Assembly: GCA_019422525.1 (NCBI GenBank)
Contig: JAHZDE010000002.1
Coordinates: 434,001 to 498,000 of the forward strand
Reading direction: 5' to 3'
Length of the DNA stretch: 64,000 bases
Source: Clostridiales bacterium
GTDB taxonomy: Bacteria > Bacillota > Clostridia > Oscillospirales > Acutalibacteraceae
Below the pieces are notes generated by a model. That model saw only the letters and a program-made list of their open reading frames with translations, was not told where the DNA came from and did not search any database. Shown piece by piece: positions 15,894 through 24,830 of this stretch; within the stretch, counting starts at the first letter, position 1, and each line of letters opens with the position of its first letter. A program made the position numbers and the translations under genes.

Positions 15894-17233
15894 GCTATCG
15901 CCAACGGTTTCATCTTATGCCGGAAACCGGATTTCTGAATGACCCCAACGGACTTTGCTGGTTTCAGGGAGAATACCATATTTTTCACCAGTATGCACCG
16001 GAAGGGCTTTCGGGTCCCAGAGGATGGGGGCACTATTCTACCCAGGATTTCTGTACCTATCATAATGACGGTACTGTGATTCGTCCCGATACCCGTTGGG
16101 ACGGAAACGGTGCCTATTCCGGTTCTGCTTTGACGGATGACGGTGAATTGGAATTATTTTATACCGGCAATGTCCGCCAGCCCGGAGACCACGATTATAT
16201 TCAAAGCGGCCGGGAACAGAACCTCTTGTATACGGTCCGGCATGAGGACGGGAGCTTTTCTCCTAAAAAACTGCTTATGACCAATGAGGACTATCCTTCC
16301 GACTGCTCCTGCCATGTGCGTGACCCTAAGGTTTGGAAGCAGGATGGAATTTATTATATGGTGTTGGGAGCGCGGACCCGAGAAGATAAAGGAGAGGCGC
16401 TGCTGTATACATCTTTGGATAAAAAGCACTGGCAACTGAAAACCGTATTTACTCAGCCGGGAATGGGCTATATGTGGGAGTGCCCGGATATGTTTTCTCT
16501 TGGCGGAGTGGAATTTTTATGTTGCTGTCCTCAGGGAGTAGAGTCCCGGGGGATGGAGTTCCAAAATATTTATCAGAGTGGCTATTTCCGAGTCGAAAAA
16601 GGCAGCCTTTCCCCGTTTGTAGAATTTGACCGGGGATTTGATTTCTATGCACCTCAAACGTTTTTGGCGCCGGATGGCCGGAGAATCCTGATTGGCTGGT
16701 TTGGCCTTCCCGATGTTCCCTATGGCAATCCTACCATGGAGGAAGAAGGCTGGATTCACTGCCTGACTTTACCGAGAGTGCTGACAGAAAAGGGTGGCCG
16801 AATCATGCAGGAGCCCGTAGAGGAACTAAAAGCCCTTCGTCAGGACAGCATGACTTTTCGGCCGGAAAATGATATTTTACACTTGCTTCCCGATATACAC
16901 TGCGAGTTGGAAGTGTGCTTTGACGGTCCGGCAGATAGCTTTACGCTTTTCTTTCGGAAAGATGCCAGCCTGCGGTTGGAAGCCGGTGTGCTCACGCTTT
17001 CTCTTGGAGCAAGTGGACAAGGCCGCATTAGCCGTTCCTGCCAAAGCGGGCCTATTGAGAAGGTACGAATTTTCAGCGACAGTTCCTCTCTGGAAATTTT
17101 TGCAGGGGAAGAAACCTTTTCTACTCGTCTGTATGAAGACTCTTCTTCTGGCCATGAATTACCATTCCGGATTCATTCACTCCTTCCCAGCACGGTTACC
17201 TGCTATTTGCTGGATGGTTTCCATTATATTTGA
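15890..17233 (+). CDS. scrB: Sucrose-6-phosphate hydrolase (GH32)
   Basis: It splits sucrose 6-phosphate into glucose 6-phosphate and fructose in the cytoplasm. The 447-residue protein carries the three GH32 motifs: NDPNG near residue 17 (nucleophile Asp), RDPKV near 143 (transition-state stabiliser) and ECPD near 197 (acid/base Glu). A C-terminal beta-sandwich follows. No signal peptide is present, which agrees with a cytoplasmic role after PTS uptake. The start ATG overlaps the scrK stop and has a GAGGAGG site. Confidence 0.94.
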   Translation: MSYRQRFHLMPETGFLNDPNGLCWFQGEYHIFHQYAPEGLSGPRGWGHYSTQDFCTYHNDGTVIRPDTRWDGNGAYSGSALTDDGELELFYTGNVRQPGDHDYIQSGREQNLLYTVRHEDGSFSPKKLLMTNEDYPSDCSCHVRDPKVWKQDGIYYMVLGARTREDKGEALLYTSLDKKHWQLKTVFTQPGMGYMWECPDMFSLGGVEFLCCCPQGVESRGMEFQNIYQSGYFRVEKGSLSPFVEFDRGFDFYAPQTFLAPDGRRILIGWFGLPDVPYGNPTMEEEGWIHCLTLPRVLTEKGGRIMQEPVEELKALRQDSMTFRPENDILHLLPDIHCELEVCFDGPADSFTLFFRKDASLRLEAGVLTLSLGASGQGRISRSCQSGPIEKVRIFSDSSSLEIFAGEETFSTRLYEDSSSGHELPFRIHSLLPSTVTCYLLDGFHYI

Positions 17234-17255
17234 AAGCAAGTCTTTTCATCATAAC

Positions 17256-17300
17256 AAACAGGCTTCGGACAGAGATTTCCTGCCCGAAGCCTGTTTTATT
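17256..17300. terminator. Bidirectional terminator between scrB and AraC regulator
   Basis: AAACAGGCTTCGG (17256-17268) pairs with CCGAAGCCTGTTT (17284-17296). Both genes end here head-to-head. Confidence 0.85.
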
Positions 17301-18069
17301 TTTCCAGTTGTTTTAGGTACGCTCTGGGAGATAGGCCATAATGCCGCTTGAACATACGGGAAAAGCTGAATATGTCCGGGTATCCCACCGCTATGGCTGC
17401 TTCTCCGGGGGAATACCCATGCTCAGCCATCAATTGACGAGACTTCTCCATCCGGCAGTCAATCAGAAATGCCTGGGGGGATTTTCCCGTGCTTTTTCGA
17501 AAAACAGAGCTGAAATAGGAACGGTTTAAATTTAACTTTTCGGCCAGCTCCTGAATGGAAATTTCCTGCATATAGTGGCTTTCCAAATAAGCTTTCGCCA
17601 GCTCCACATAGTTTTCTTCCCCTTTTTGCTTTTCGGAAAGAATAGACAGTAGTTGATATATTTTCCCGCACAAAAATAATTCTCTGCCTTCACCCATTTG
17701 GGCCGCTTCTTTCAGGGAGAAGAAAAGGCTTGCGTATCGAGAAGCGCCAACCACATATTGCTGGTATAGGCAGTCGGGCAACTGGATGCCAGAAGTAAAC
17801 CCCACCCAGATATATTCCCATGGTTCCAAACTGTCGGCCTGATAACGGGTGACCTCAAAGGGGCGGATTATAAACATCTGCCCTGCATGGACCGGATAAT
17901 CCTTTCCGTTTACAGTGTAGAGGCCTTTGCCGTGGACAACATAATGGAAAAGCCAGTAAAAACGAGTGGCCGGGCCGAAAGAATGTCCCGGACTGCACGT
18001 TTCCCAACCGCAGTTAATGGGAGTAATATCCTTCCACTGACGGTTCATGAGAAATATTTCGTTTACCAC
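17296..18069 (-). CDS. AraC-family transcriptional regulator
   Basis: A 257-residue regulator with an N-terminal cupin-like sensing domain (arabinose-binding type, with WLFHYVVHGKGLYTV and AGQMFIIRPFEVT) and a C-terminal pair of helix-turn-helix motifs: ISIQELAEKLNLNRSYFSSVF and the SPGEAAIAVGYPDIFSFSRMF type ending. A GTG start at 18069 is chosen because AGGGGG lies six bases upstream; an internal ATG at 18048 is the alternative. It diverges from melA, so it is probably the activator of alpha-galactoside use, similar to MsmR/RafR. Confidence 0.85.
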   Translation of the reverse strand: MVNEIFLMNRQWKDITPINCGWETCSPGHSFGPATRFYWLFHYVVHGKGLYTVNGKDYPVHAGQMFIIRPFEVTRYQADSLEPWEYIWVGFTSGIQLPDCLYQQYVVGASRYASLFFSLKEAAQMGEGRELFLCGKIYQLLSILSEKQKGEENYVELAKAYLESHYMQEISIQELAEKLNLNRSYFSSVFRKSTGKSPQAFLIDCRMEKSRQLMAEHGYSPGEAAIAVGYPDIFSFSRMFKRHYGLSPRAYLKQLEK

Positions 18070-18255
18070 GGTATTCCCCCTTTGCAAAAGAAATCCAATA
18101 CCGGCTATTGGGAGCAAATTCAAAAAGAATATAACATTTTACCATGTTCTGCCCACATCATGCAATGGCCCTTTCAGGCGTTTGATGGTACAATATCCCT
18201 GCTGGTGATGGAAACCTGCGATATAAAAAACAAAAAGTAGGGGGAGGAATTTTCC

Positions 18256-19596
18256 ATGAATAAAATCACCTTTATGGGTGCGGGCAGTACCGTGTTTGTA
18301 AGAAATGTGTTGGGAGACTGTATGTGTACACCGGCTCTGCGGGATTGGGAGTTTTCGCTGTATGACATTGACCCCGTCCGCTTGCAGGAAAGCTATGAGA
18401 TTATTTCGGCCATGAATGAAACCAAAGGCGGATATGGAAAGGTTACCGCTCATTTGGGCGTGGAAAACCGAAAGGAAGCCCTGCGGGGAGCTAAATTTGT
18501 GGTCAACGCCATCCAGGTGGGACTGTATGACCCCTGTACGATCATTGATTTTGAAGTGCCTAAAAAGTATGGCCTTCGCCAGACCATCGGTGACACACTG
18601 GGAATCGGAGGCATTATGCGTGCCTTGCGCACCATCCCGGTAATGGATGATTTTGCCCGGGATATGCAGGAGGTGTGTCCCGACGCTCTGTTCCTCAACT
18701 ATACCAACCCCATGGCTATGCTCAGCGGCTATATGCAGCGCTATACCGGTATCCAGACAGTAGGGTTGTGCCACAGTGTGCAGGTATGCTCTGAAACGTT
18801 GCTCAAGGAACTGGGGATGGAAGACCAGCTGGAAGGCCGTCGGGAACTCATTGCCGGCATTAATCACATGGGATGGCTGCTGGAACTGAGAAACAAGGAC
18901 GGCGTAGACCTGTATCCCGAGATTCGTCGCCGTGCCTGGGAAAAGAATCTGGCTGCACTGGCAGAGGGTGCCGAAAAGCACAACGATATGGTGCGCTTGG
19001 ACTATATCCACCGGTTTGGCTACTACTGCACCGAATCCAGCGAGCATAATGCTGAGTACAATATGTTCTACATCAAGTCCAAGTATCCGGAGCTTATTGA
19101 ACGCTACAATATCCCATTGGATGAATATCCCCGCCGCTGTGTCAGTCAGATAGAAGGTTGGGCCAAGGAGCGGGACGAACTGCGGTCCTCTAAAAAACTG
19201 GACCATGAACGTTCTCGGGAATATGCTTCTTATATTATGGAATCTGTTGTGACCAACACTCCCTATAAAATCGGAGGGAACGTGCTCAATAGCGGAAACT
19301 TGATTGAAAATCTGCCAGTTGATGCCTGTGTGGAAGTCCCCTGCCTTATCGACGGAATGGGAGTGCATCCCTGCCGGATAGGCCGACTGCCGGTGCAGTG
19401 TGCCGCCATGAATATGACCAACATCAATGTGCAGTTGTTGACCATTGAAGCTGCTGTTACCCGGAAGAAGGAGCACATCTATCAGGCTGCTATGCTGGAC
19501 CCCCACACCGGTAGCGAGCTGGACCCGGATACCATTGTGAAGATGGTGGATGACCTTATCGAGACTCATGGAGACTGGCTCCCAAAATATCACTGA
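18256..19596 (+). CDS. melA: Alpha-galactosidase, GH4 (NAD+ and Mn2+ dependent)
   Basis: It hydrolyses alpha-galactosides such as melibiose or raffinose by the GH4 redox mechanism. The 446-residue sequence follows MelA closely: GAGSTVFVRNVLGD near residue 8 (NAD binding), QTIGDTLGIGGIMRALRTIP near 111, NYTNPMAM near 149, GLCHSVQ near 170 with the metal-binding Cys and His, and AGINHM near 199. A related GH4 6-phospho-glucosidase is less likely given the MelA-like signature. A lone -10 (TACAAT, 18189-18194) without a good -35 suggests an activator-dependent promoter, consistent with the divergent AraC protein. Confidence 0.9.
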   Translation: MNKITFMGAGSTVFVRNVLGDCMCTPALRDWEFSLYDIDPVRLQESYEIISAMNETKGGYGKVTAHLGVENRKEALRGAKFVVNAIQVGLYDPCTIIDFEVPKKYGLRQTIGDTLGIGGIMRALRTIPVMDDFARDMQEVCPDALFLNYTNPMAMLSGYMQRYTGIQTVGLCHSVQVCSETLLKELGMEDQLEGRRELIAGINHMGWLLELRNKDGVDLYPEIRRRAWEKNLAALAEGAEKHNDMVRLDYIHRFGYYCTESSEHNAEYNMFYIKSKYPELIERYNIPLDEYPRRCVSQIEGWAKERDELRSSKKLDHERSREYASYIMESVVTNTPYKIGGNVLNSGNLIENLPVDACVEVPCLIDGMGVHPCRIGRLPVQCAAMNMTNINVQLLTIEAAVTRKKEHIYQAAMLDPHTGSELDPDTIVKMVDDLIETHGDWLPKYH

Positions 19597-19610
19597 TAGT
19601 ACAGAAAATC

Positions 19611-19652
19611 AAAAGGCCCACAAACTGGTTTTCCCAGTCTGTGGGCCTTTTT
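19611..19652. terminator. Bidirectional terminator between melA and dnaJ
   Basis: AAAAGGCCCACA (19611-19622) pairs with TGTGGGCCTTTT (19640-19651), with an inner ACTGG/CCAGT stem and a T-run. It serves two convergent genes. Confidence 0.88.
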
Positions 19653-19662
19653 AAAAACAACA

Positions 19663-20820
19663 TTATTTTTTTTCGTCAAACATCGTCTTAAGTTTTTCGA
19701 AAAAATTTCTGCGCTTCTGATAGCTTCTGTCTTCTACACCCTTGTCGAATTCTTTCAGGATGTCTTTTTGTTTCTGGCTCAGATTGCGGGGAACTTCCAC
19801 CGTTACCCGGACATACTGGTCACCGCGGCCTCTGCCGCCCAAAACCGGAATCCCCTTACCCTTGAGCTTGAACACATCGCCGGGCTGGGTGCCTTCATGT
19901 ACCTGATAGCTGACCTTACCATCCAGCGTGGGGACGGTAACCTCAGCGCCCAGAGCTGCTTGTGTAAAGGTGATAGGCATTTCACACCAAACGTCATTGC
20001 CCCGGCGCTCAAACAAAGTATGGGGACGAACGGTTACGTAGACATGCAAATCGCCGTTGGGACCACCGTTGCGGCCTGCATCGCCATGTCCCGGGATATT
20101 CAGCACCTGCTCGTCGTCAATGCCGGCGGGGATGGAGATTTCCACGGTTTTCTGGCGGCGAATCCGTCCGGTGCCGTTACAGTCCTTACAAGGGGAAGAA
20201 ATCACCTTGCCGGTGCCATGACAGCGGTCACACCCACGGGAGGTCTGTACCACACCAAAGGGAGTACGCTGGCTGATGCGTACCTGTCCGGTACCGCCGC
20301 ACTGAGGGCAGGTTTGAGGCTGGGTGCCCTTGGCAGCGCCACTGCCGCCGCAGCTCTTACAGGTTTCAATTTGCCGGTAAGTGACTTCCTTTTTGCAGCC
20401 CTTGGCAGCTTCTTCAAAAGAAATTGTTACCACAGCTTCTGTATCACCGCCGCGGCGCGGAGCGTTGGGGTTGGCACGGCGAGCGCCGCCGCCAAATCCA
20501 CCGCCGAAGAAGCTGTCGAAAATATCGCCGAAATCCACGCCCATGCCGCCGGTGAAGGGGCTTCCGCCGCCTGCACCGCCGCCAAAGTTCGGGTCTACGC
20601 CTGCATGGCCGAATTGGTCATAGCGGGCGCGTTTATCCTTATCAGACAGCACTTCATAAGCTTCATTAACTTCCTTGAACTTCGCCTCGGCCTCTTTATC
20701 GCCGGGGTTCAGGTCGGGATGGTATTTTTTGGCCAGTTTACGGTAGGCCTTTTTGATTTCATCATCAGAGGCATTCTTGGGAACTCCCATGACCTCATAA
20801 TAATCTCGTTTATCAGCCAT
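19663..20820 (-). CDS. dnaJ: Chaperone DnaJ (Hsp40)
   Basis: Co-chaperone that stimulates the DnaK ATPase and delivers substrates. In 385 residues: J domain (1-70) with the HPD motif in KKYHPDLNPGD, a Gly/Phe-rich linker (about 75-120), four CxxCxGxG-type zinc repeats (about 145-210; CKSCGGSG, CPQCGGTG, CDRCHGTG, CKDCNGTG) and the C-terminal substrate domain. It is the last gene of hrcA-grpE-dnaK-dnaJ. The ATG at 20820 is chosen; an open extension of seven codons upstream lacks a ribosome site. Confidence 0.96.
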   Translation of the reverse strand: MADKRDYYEVMGVPKNASDDEIKKAYRKLAKKYHPDLNPGDKEAEAKFKEVNEAYEVLSDKDKRARYDQFGHAGVDPNFGGGAGGGSPFTGGMGVDFGDIFDSFFGGGFGGGARRANPNAPRRGGDTEAVVTISFEEAAKGCKKEVTYRQIETCKSCGGSGAAKGTQPQTCPQCGGTGQVRISQRTPFGVVQTSRGCDRCHGTGKVISSPCKDCNGTGRIRRQKTVEISIPAGIDDEQVLNIPGHGDAGRNGGPNGDLHVYVTVRPHTLFERRGNDVWCEMPITFTQAALGAEVTVPTLDGKVSYQVHEGTQPGDVFKLKGKGIPVLGGRGRGDQYVRVTVEVPRNLSQKQKDILKEFDKGVEDRSYQKRRNFFEKLKTMFDEKK

Positions 20821-20967
20821 TTCTACCCATTCCTTTCTCAAAAACAGCGGGGCTTTCCCCGCCGAACCTCCGGCTGTACCGGCTTTCAGGGGAACTCCTT
20901 ACACAAAGCATGGGGCAGCAGATGCCGCCCCGTGCCCAAAGAAACCCTGCTAAGGATCTCCTATCAC

Positions 20968-22809
20968 TTACTTATTGTCATCCACGTCCTTAAAGTCCGC
21001 GTCATACACATTGCCGTTGTTACCGGAAGATGCACCGGGAGCCTGCTGGTTGGGGTCAACGGGCTGGCCCTGAGGAGCAGCTGCTTTGTACAGCTTCTCG
21101 CTGACAGCATACATAGCCTTCTGCAGGTCATCGCTGGCACTCTTGATGGTATCCATGTTGTTAGCAGCCACAGCGTCCTTCAGCACCTTAACCTTGGCTT
21201 CCAAATCGCTCTTATCGGAAGCATCCATCTTGTCGCCGCTGTCAGTAATCAGCTTCTCAACGGTGTAGCACAGATTTTCAGCAGCGTTCTTAGCGTCCAC
21301 TTCTTCACGGCGCTTCTTATCCTCAGCAGCGAACTGCTCAGCCTCACGCACAGCCTTGTCGATGTCTTCCTTGCTCATGTTGGAGCTGGAAGAAATGGTG
21401 ATGTGCTGTTCCTTGCCGGTACCAAGATCCTTAGCGGAAACATTTACAATACCGTTAGCATCGATATCGAAGGAAACTTCAATCTGGGGGATTCCGCGGG
21501 GAGCGGGAGCAATGCCGTCCAGCTTGAAGATACCCAGCTGCTTGTTGTCGCGAGCGAATTCACGTTCGCCCTGCAGCACGTTTACTTCAACCTGAGTCTG
21601 GCCGTCAGCAGCGGTGGAGAAGATCTGGCTCTTCTTGGTGGGGATGGTGGTGTTACGCTCGATAACCTTGGTCATCACGCCGCCCATGGTCTCAACGCCC
21701 AAGGACAGGGGAGTAACATCCAGCAGCAGCAGGCCTTCGACCTCGCCGCCCAGAACACCAGCCTGCAGAGCAGCGCCGATAGCAACACATTCATCGGGGT
21801 TGATGCCCTTGAAGGGTTCCTTACCGATAAAGTTCTTAACAGCCTCCTGCACAGCGGGGATACGGGAAGAACCGCCAACCATGAGGACCTTGTTGATATC
21901 ATTGATAGACAGGCCGGAGTCGGACAGAGCCTGACGAACAGGGCCCATGGTCTTTTCTACCAGATCGCTGGTCAACTCGTTGAACTTTGCACGGCTCAGG
22001 GTCATATCCAAGTGCTTGGGGCCGGTAGCGTCAGCGGTGATGAAGGGCAGGTTGATGTTGGCGGTAGTCATACCGGACAGCTCAATCTTTGCCTTTTCAG
22101 CAGCTTCCTTCAAACGCTGCATAGCCATCTTATCGCCGGACAGATCCACGCCGGTCTCCATCTTAAAGGAGCTTACCAGCCAATCCATAATGCGCTTATC
22201 GAAGTCATCGCCGCCCAGACGGTTGTTACCAGCGGTTGCGAGAACTTCCTGTACGCCATCGCCCATTTCAATGATGGATACATCGAAGGTACCGCCGCCA
22301 AGGTCATACACCATGACTTTCTGCTCTTCGCCCTTGTCGATGCCATAGGACAGAGCAGCTGCGGTAGGTTCGTTAATAATACGCTTTACATCCAGACCGG
22401 CAATTTTGCCTGCGTCTTTGGTTGCCTGACGCTGTGCGTCGGTGAAGTATGCGGGAACGGTGATAACTGCGGAAGTAACCGGCTCGCCCAGATAGGCTTC
22501 TGCATCGGTCTTCAGTTTCTGCAGAATCATTGCGGAAATTTCCTGAGGAGTATACTGCTTACCATCAATGCTCACTTTATAATCGGAGCCCATCTCTCTC
22601 TTAATGGAAGAAACGGTACGGTCGGGGTTGGTGATGGCCTGACGCTTTGCTACCTGGCCTACCATACGCTCGCCGTTCTTGGCAAATGCCACAACGGAGG
22701 GGGTGGTACGGGCGCCTTCAGCGTTCGCAATCACAACAGGTTCGCCGCCTTCAATTACGGCCACACAGGAGTTTGTAGTACCAAGGTCAATACCAATCGT
22801 CTTAGACAT
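20968..22809 (-). CDS. dnaK: Chaperone DnaK (Hsp70)
   Basis: ATP-driven chaperone. The 613-residue protein begins SKTIGIDLGTTNSCVAV, with the Gram-positive feature of a shorter nucleotide-binding domain, and has VPAYFTDAQRQATKDAG near 131, DLGGGTFDVSI near 168 and VGGSSRIPAVQ near 310. The C-terminus is the usual flexible Gln/Pro/Gly-rich tail ending in DADFKDVDDNK. The start has a clear GGAGG. It lies 92 bp after grpE and 147 bp before dnaJ. Confidence 0.97.
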   Translation of the reverse strand: MSKTIGIDLGTTNSCVAVIEGGEPVVIANAEGARTTPSVVAFAKNGERMVGQVAKRQAITNPDRTVSSIKREMGSDYKVSIDGKQYTPQEISAMILQKLKTDAEAYLGEPVTSAVITVPAYFTDAQRQATKDAGKIAGLDVKRIINEPTAAALSYGIDKGEEQKVMVYDLGGGTFDVSIIEMGDGVQEVLATAGNNRLGGDDFDKRIMDWLVSSFKMETGVDLSGDKMAMQRLKEAAEKAKIELSGMTTANINLPFITADATGPKHLDMTLSRAKFNELTSDLVEKTMGPVRQALSDSGLSINDINKVLMVGGSSRIPAVQEAVKNFIGKEPFKGINPDECVAIGAALQAGVLGGEVEGLLLLDVTPLSLGVETMGGVMTKVIERNTTIPTKKSQIFSTAADGQTQVEVNVLQGEREFARDNKQLGIFKLDGIAPAPRGIPQIEVSFDIDANGIVNVSAKDLGTGKEQHITISSSSNMSKEDIDKAVREAEQFAAEDKKRREEVDAKNAAENLCYTVEKLITDSGDKMDASDKSDLEAKVKVLKDAVAANNMDTIKSASDDLQKAMYAVSEKLYKAAAPQGQPVDPNQQAPGASSGNNGNVYDADFKDVDDNK

Positions 22810-22901
22810 AATTCATTACCTCCATGTAATGTACATTTTCTGTCATACTCTATTACATCAATTAAGAAATATTCTGATTCAACTATGGTGTGTCACCAAA
22901 A

Positions 22902-23498
22902 CTAATTGGCTACCTGCACCATTGCGTGGCGAACTACTTTGTCGCCCAGCATATAACCTTTTTGGAACACAGCACTGATGACGTTGATTTCCAGGTTTTC
23001 GTCTTCAATATGGGAAACGGCATTGTGAAGTGCGGGGTTGAATTCATCTCCCACATTTCCCATAGGCGTAACGCCCAGCTTTTTGAGGGCTTCCAGGAAT
23101 TGGGTTTGAACCATTTCCACACCTTTCATCAAGTCTTCCACGGTACATTCTTTTTGTGCCAGCGCCCGTTCCAGATTATCCGCTACCGGGAGCATTCCCT
23201 TAATGGCATCGGAAGTCCCGTCACCATAAATAGCGGCTTTTTCACGCTCGGTGCGCTTGCGGAAATTATCGTATTCCGCCCGGGTGCGCAGGTACTGGTC
23301 CTTGAGAGTTGCCAGCTCTTTCTGGGTCTTTTCCAGCTCTGTCTGCACCTCTTCCAGTTCCTTGCGGGAAACCTTCCGTCCCTTTTTTTCCTCTTTCTGA
23401 GACTCTGCAGTTTCTGTAGTCTCTGGGGCCTCTGTTTCAGAGGGATTGGTCACATCCGGCTCCTGCACAGGTTCCTTTTTGATATCCTGTTCTGCCAA
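22902..23498 (-). CDS. grpE: Nucleotide exchange factor GrpE
   Basis: It releases ADP from DnaK. The protein has a long acidic, disordered N-terminus (about 1-45), a coiled coil (about 46-95) and the C-terminal beta domain ending in GYMLGDKVVRHAMVQVAN. A TTG at 23498 is taken as start because AGGAG lies eight bases upstream; an ATG at 23519 gives seven more residues but has no ribosome site of its own, and the AGGAG would fall inside it. It lies between hrcA and dnaK. Confidence 0.92.
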   Translation of the reverse strand: MAEQDIKKEPVQEPDVTNPSETEAPETTETAESQKEEKKGRKVSRKELEEVQTELEKTQKELATLKDQYLRTRAEYDNFRKRTEREKAAIYGDGTSDAIKGMLPVADNLERALAQKECTVEDLMKGVEMVQTQFLEALKKLGVTPMGNVGDEFNPALHNAVSHIEDENLEINVISAVFQKGYMLGDKVVRHAMVQVAN

Positions 23499-23534
23499 AA
23501 CGCTCGCTCCTCTCAGCATAATCTATTATGGTTT

Positions 23535-24560
23535 CTATTCCTCCCGCATCAGGACGGTGAGCATTTTTCCCACAGCCTGTGATAGATAGGAAAGATGAGA
23601 AATCACTTTTGCGTATTCCATTCGGGTTGGCCCGATTACTGCCAGTGCGCCGGCATCCTGTCCGCCCACTGCATAACGGGCAACCACCACGCTGGAACCA
23701 GCCAGTTCCGGCGTCCGGCTTTCCTGTCCAATGAGCACCCGGATACTTCCCGGTTCCTGTACCAGCAGGTCCACAACCTCCCGGGGACGCTCCAAAAAGT
23801 CCATCACCCGGCGGGCGGTGCCCCGTTCGTATTCGGGATAAAACAGCAGATTCATCTGCCCGCTCTGGCAAACCGCGGTTTCCCGGGTATCCTCTGCCAC
23901 ATCCAGAAGCGCCATCAGCGCCGAAGACATGAGCATGGCCATTTCTCCCAACGATACAGCCAGCGACTGGATAAAGGCTGGCGTAATATCGGCTACCGGG
24001 CGATTCATCAGCTTCTCATTGAGAATCCGGAAAAACACCCGGAGCATTTCGGGGTTCAAATCAAAGTCGCAATGGAAAATACGGTTTTTCATGGTCCCTG
24101 CCGAAGACATGAGCAGCAGCATCGCCGTTCGGCGGCTGGTCTGCACAAACTGTACGGCACGGATAAAAGCGGTGCGTCCGCTGGGGGTAGTGGAAACCGC
24201 TGCAAACCGGGTCACACTGGCCAGCGCCTGGGTGGCATTGGCCATGAGCTTTTCGGGGTCGCAGGCATTGGTTACCAGCATGGAATCCAGCAACCGTTTT
24301 TCCCCAGGCTCCAAAGCTTTTGTTTCCATCAGCCGATCCACATACAACCGGTACCCTTTTTGAGAAGGCACACGGCCTGCGGAAGTGTGCGGCTGCTCCA
24401 AAAGCCCCAGCAGGGAAAGCTCCGCCATTTCATTTCTCACGGTTGCAGAGGAGACACCCAGCTGGGCAGCGATCCCTTTTGAGCCAACCGGTTCACCGGT
24501 TACCACATAGGCATCTACTACCGCCGCAAGGATTTTCTCCCTGCGTGTACTCAGCTCCAT
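23535..24560 (-). CDS. hrcA: Heat-inducible repressor HrcA
   Basis: It represses the class I heat-shock genes by binding CIRCE with help from GroEL. The 341-residue protein starts with a winged helix (RREKILAAVVDAYVVTGEPVGSKGIA ... SSATVRNEM) followed by the GAF-like and dimerisation parts; VIGPTRMEYAKVI near 315 is the conserved C-terminal motif. The ATG at 24560 follows GAGGTG; GTG 24569 is an alternative. A CIRCE operator lies 25 bp upstream, so the operon controls itself. Confidence 0.95.
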   Translation of the reverse strand: MELSTRREKILAAVVDAYVVTGEPVGSKGIAAQLGVSSATVRNEMAELSLLGLLEQPHTSAGRVPSQKGYRLYVDRLMETKALEPGEKRLLDSMLVTNACDPEKLMANATQALASVTRFAAVSTTPSGRTAFIRAVQFVQTSRRTAMLLLMSSAGTMKNRIFHCDFDLNPEMLRVFFRILNEKLMNRPVADITPAFIQSLAVSLGEMAMLMSSALMALLDVAEDTRETAVCQSGQMNLLFYPEYERGTARRVMDFLERPREVVDLLVQEPGSIRVLIGQESRTPELAGSSVVVARYAVGGQDAGALAVIGPTRMEYAKVISHLSYLSQAVGKMLTVLMREE

Positions 24561-24584
24561 TCTCCTCACCTCTGTCGATTTGGT

Positions 24585-24611
24585 TTAGCACTCTTTAGCT
24601 TCGAGTGCTAA
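24585..24611 (-). promoter_or_regulatory. CIRCE operator (HrcA binding site)
   Basis: TTAGCACTC-N9-GAGTGCTAA is an exact match to the CIRCE consensus. It lies directly downstream of the hrcA promoter. Confidence 0.97.
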
Positions 24612-24622
24612 ACCTTGTCTAT

Positions 24623-24651
24623 ACTCTACCACTCTCTTCCGAGTTTGTCAA
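24623..24651 (-). promoter_or_regulatory. Sigma-A promoter of the hrcA operon
   Basis: On the minus strand TTGACA (24646-24651) is followed after 17 bp by TAGAGT (24623-24628), next to CIRCE. From 24652 to 24777 nothing else is recognised. Confidence 0.8.
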
Positions 24652-24777
24652 GTTTTTATTTGTAAATGATTTGTGAAATTCGGAAATTTTTTTTGCTACT
24701 TCCCACAGACAGGAATGGGGATAATCATATTGTGCCCGTACCCAGTCAAACATACATCAATTTCCTATTAAATAAGG

Positions 24778-24818
24778 AAAAGCCATCCTGCTCTCCTAAT
24801 AAGAACAGGATGGCTTTG
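24778..24818 (-). terminator. Terminator of the aldo/keto reductase gene
   Basis: AAAGCCATCCTG pairs with CAGGATGGCTTT across a 15-base loop; on the minus strand a TTTTCCTTATTT run follows. Confidence 0.75.
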
Positions 24819-24830
24819 TCTATGAACCAG

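Noticed and set aside
18139..19593. A 484-codon open frame opposite melA.
   Set aside because: Antisense shadow of a clear GH4 gene.
19768..22905. A 1045-codon open frame on the + strand opposite dnaJ and dnaK.
   Set aside because: It is the antisense shadow of two highly expressed genes with biased codons; no ribosome site, no homologous character.
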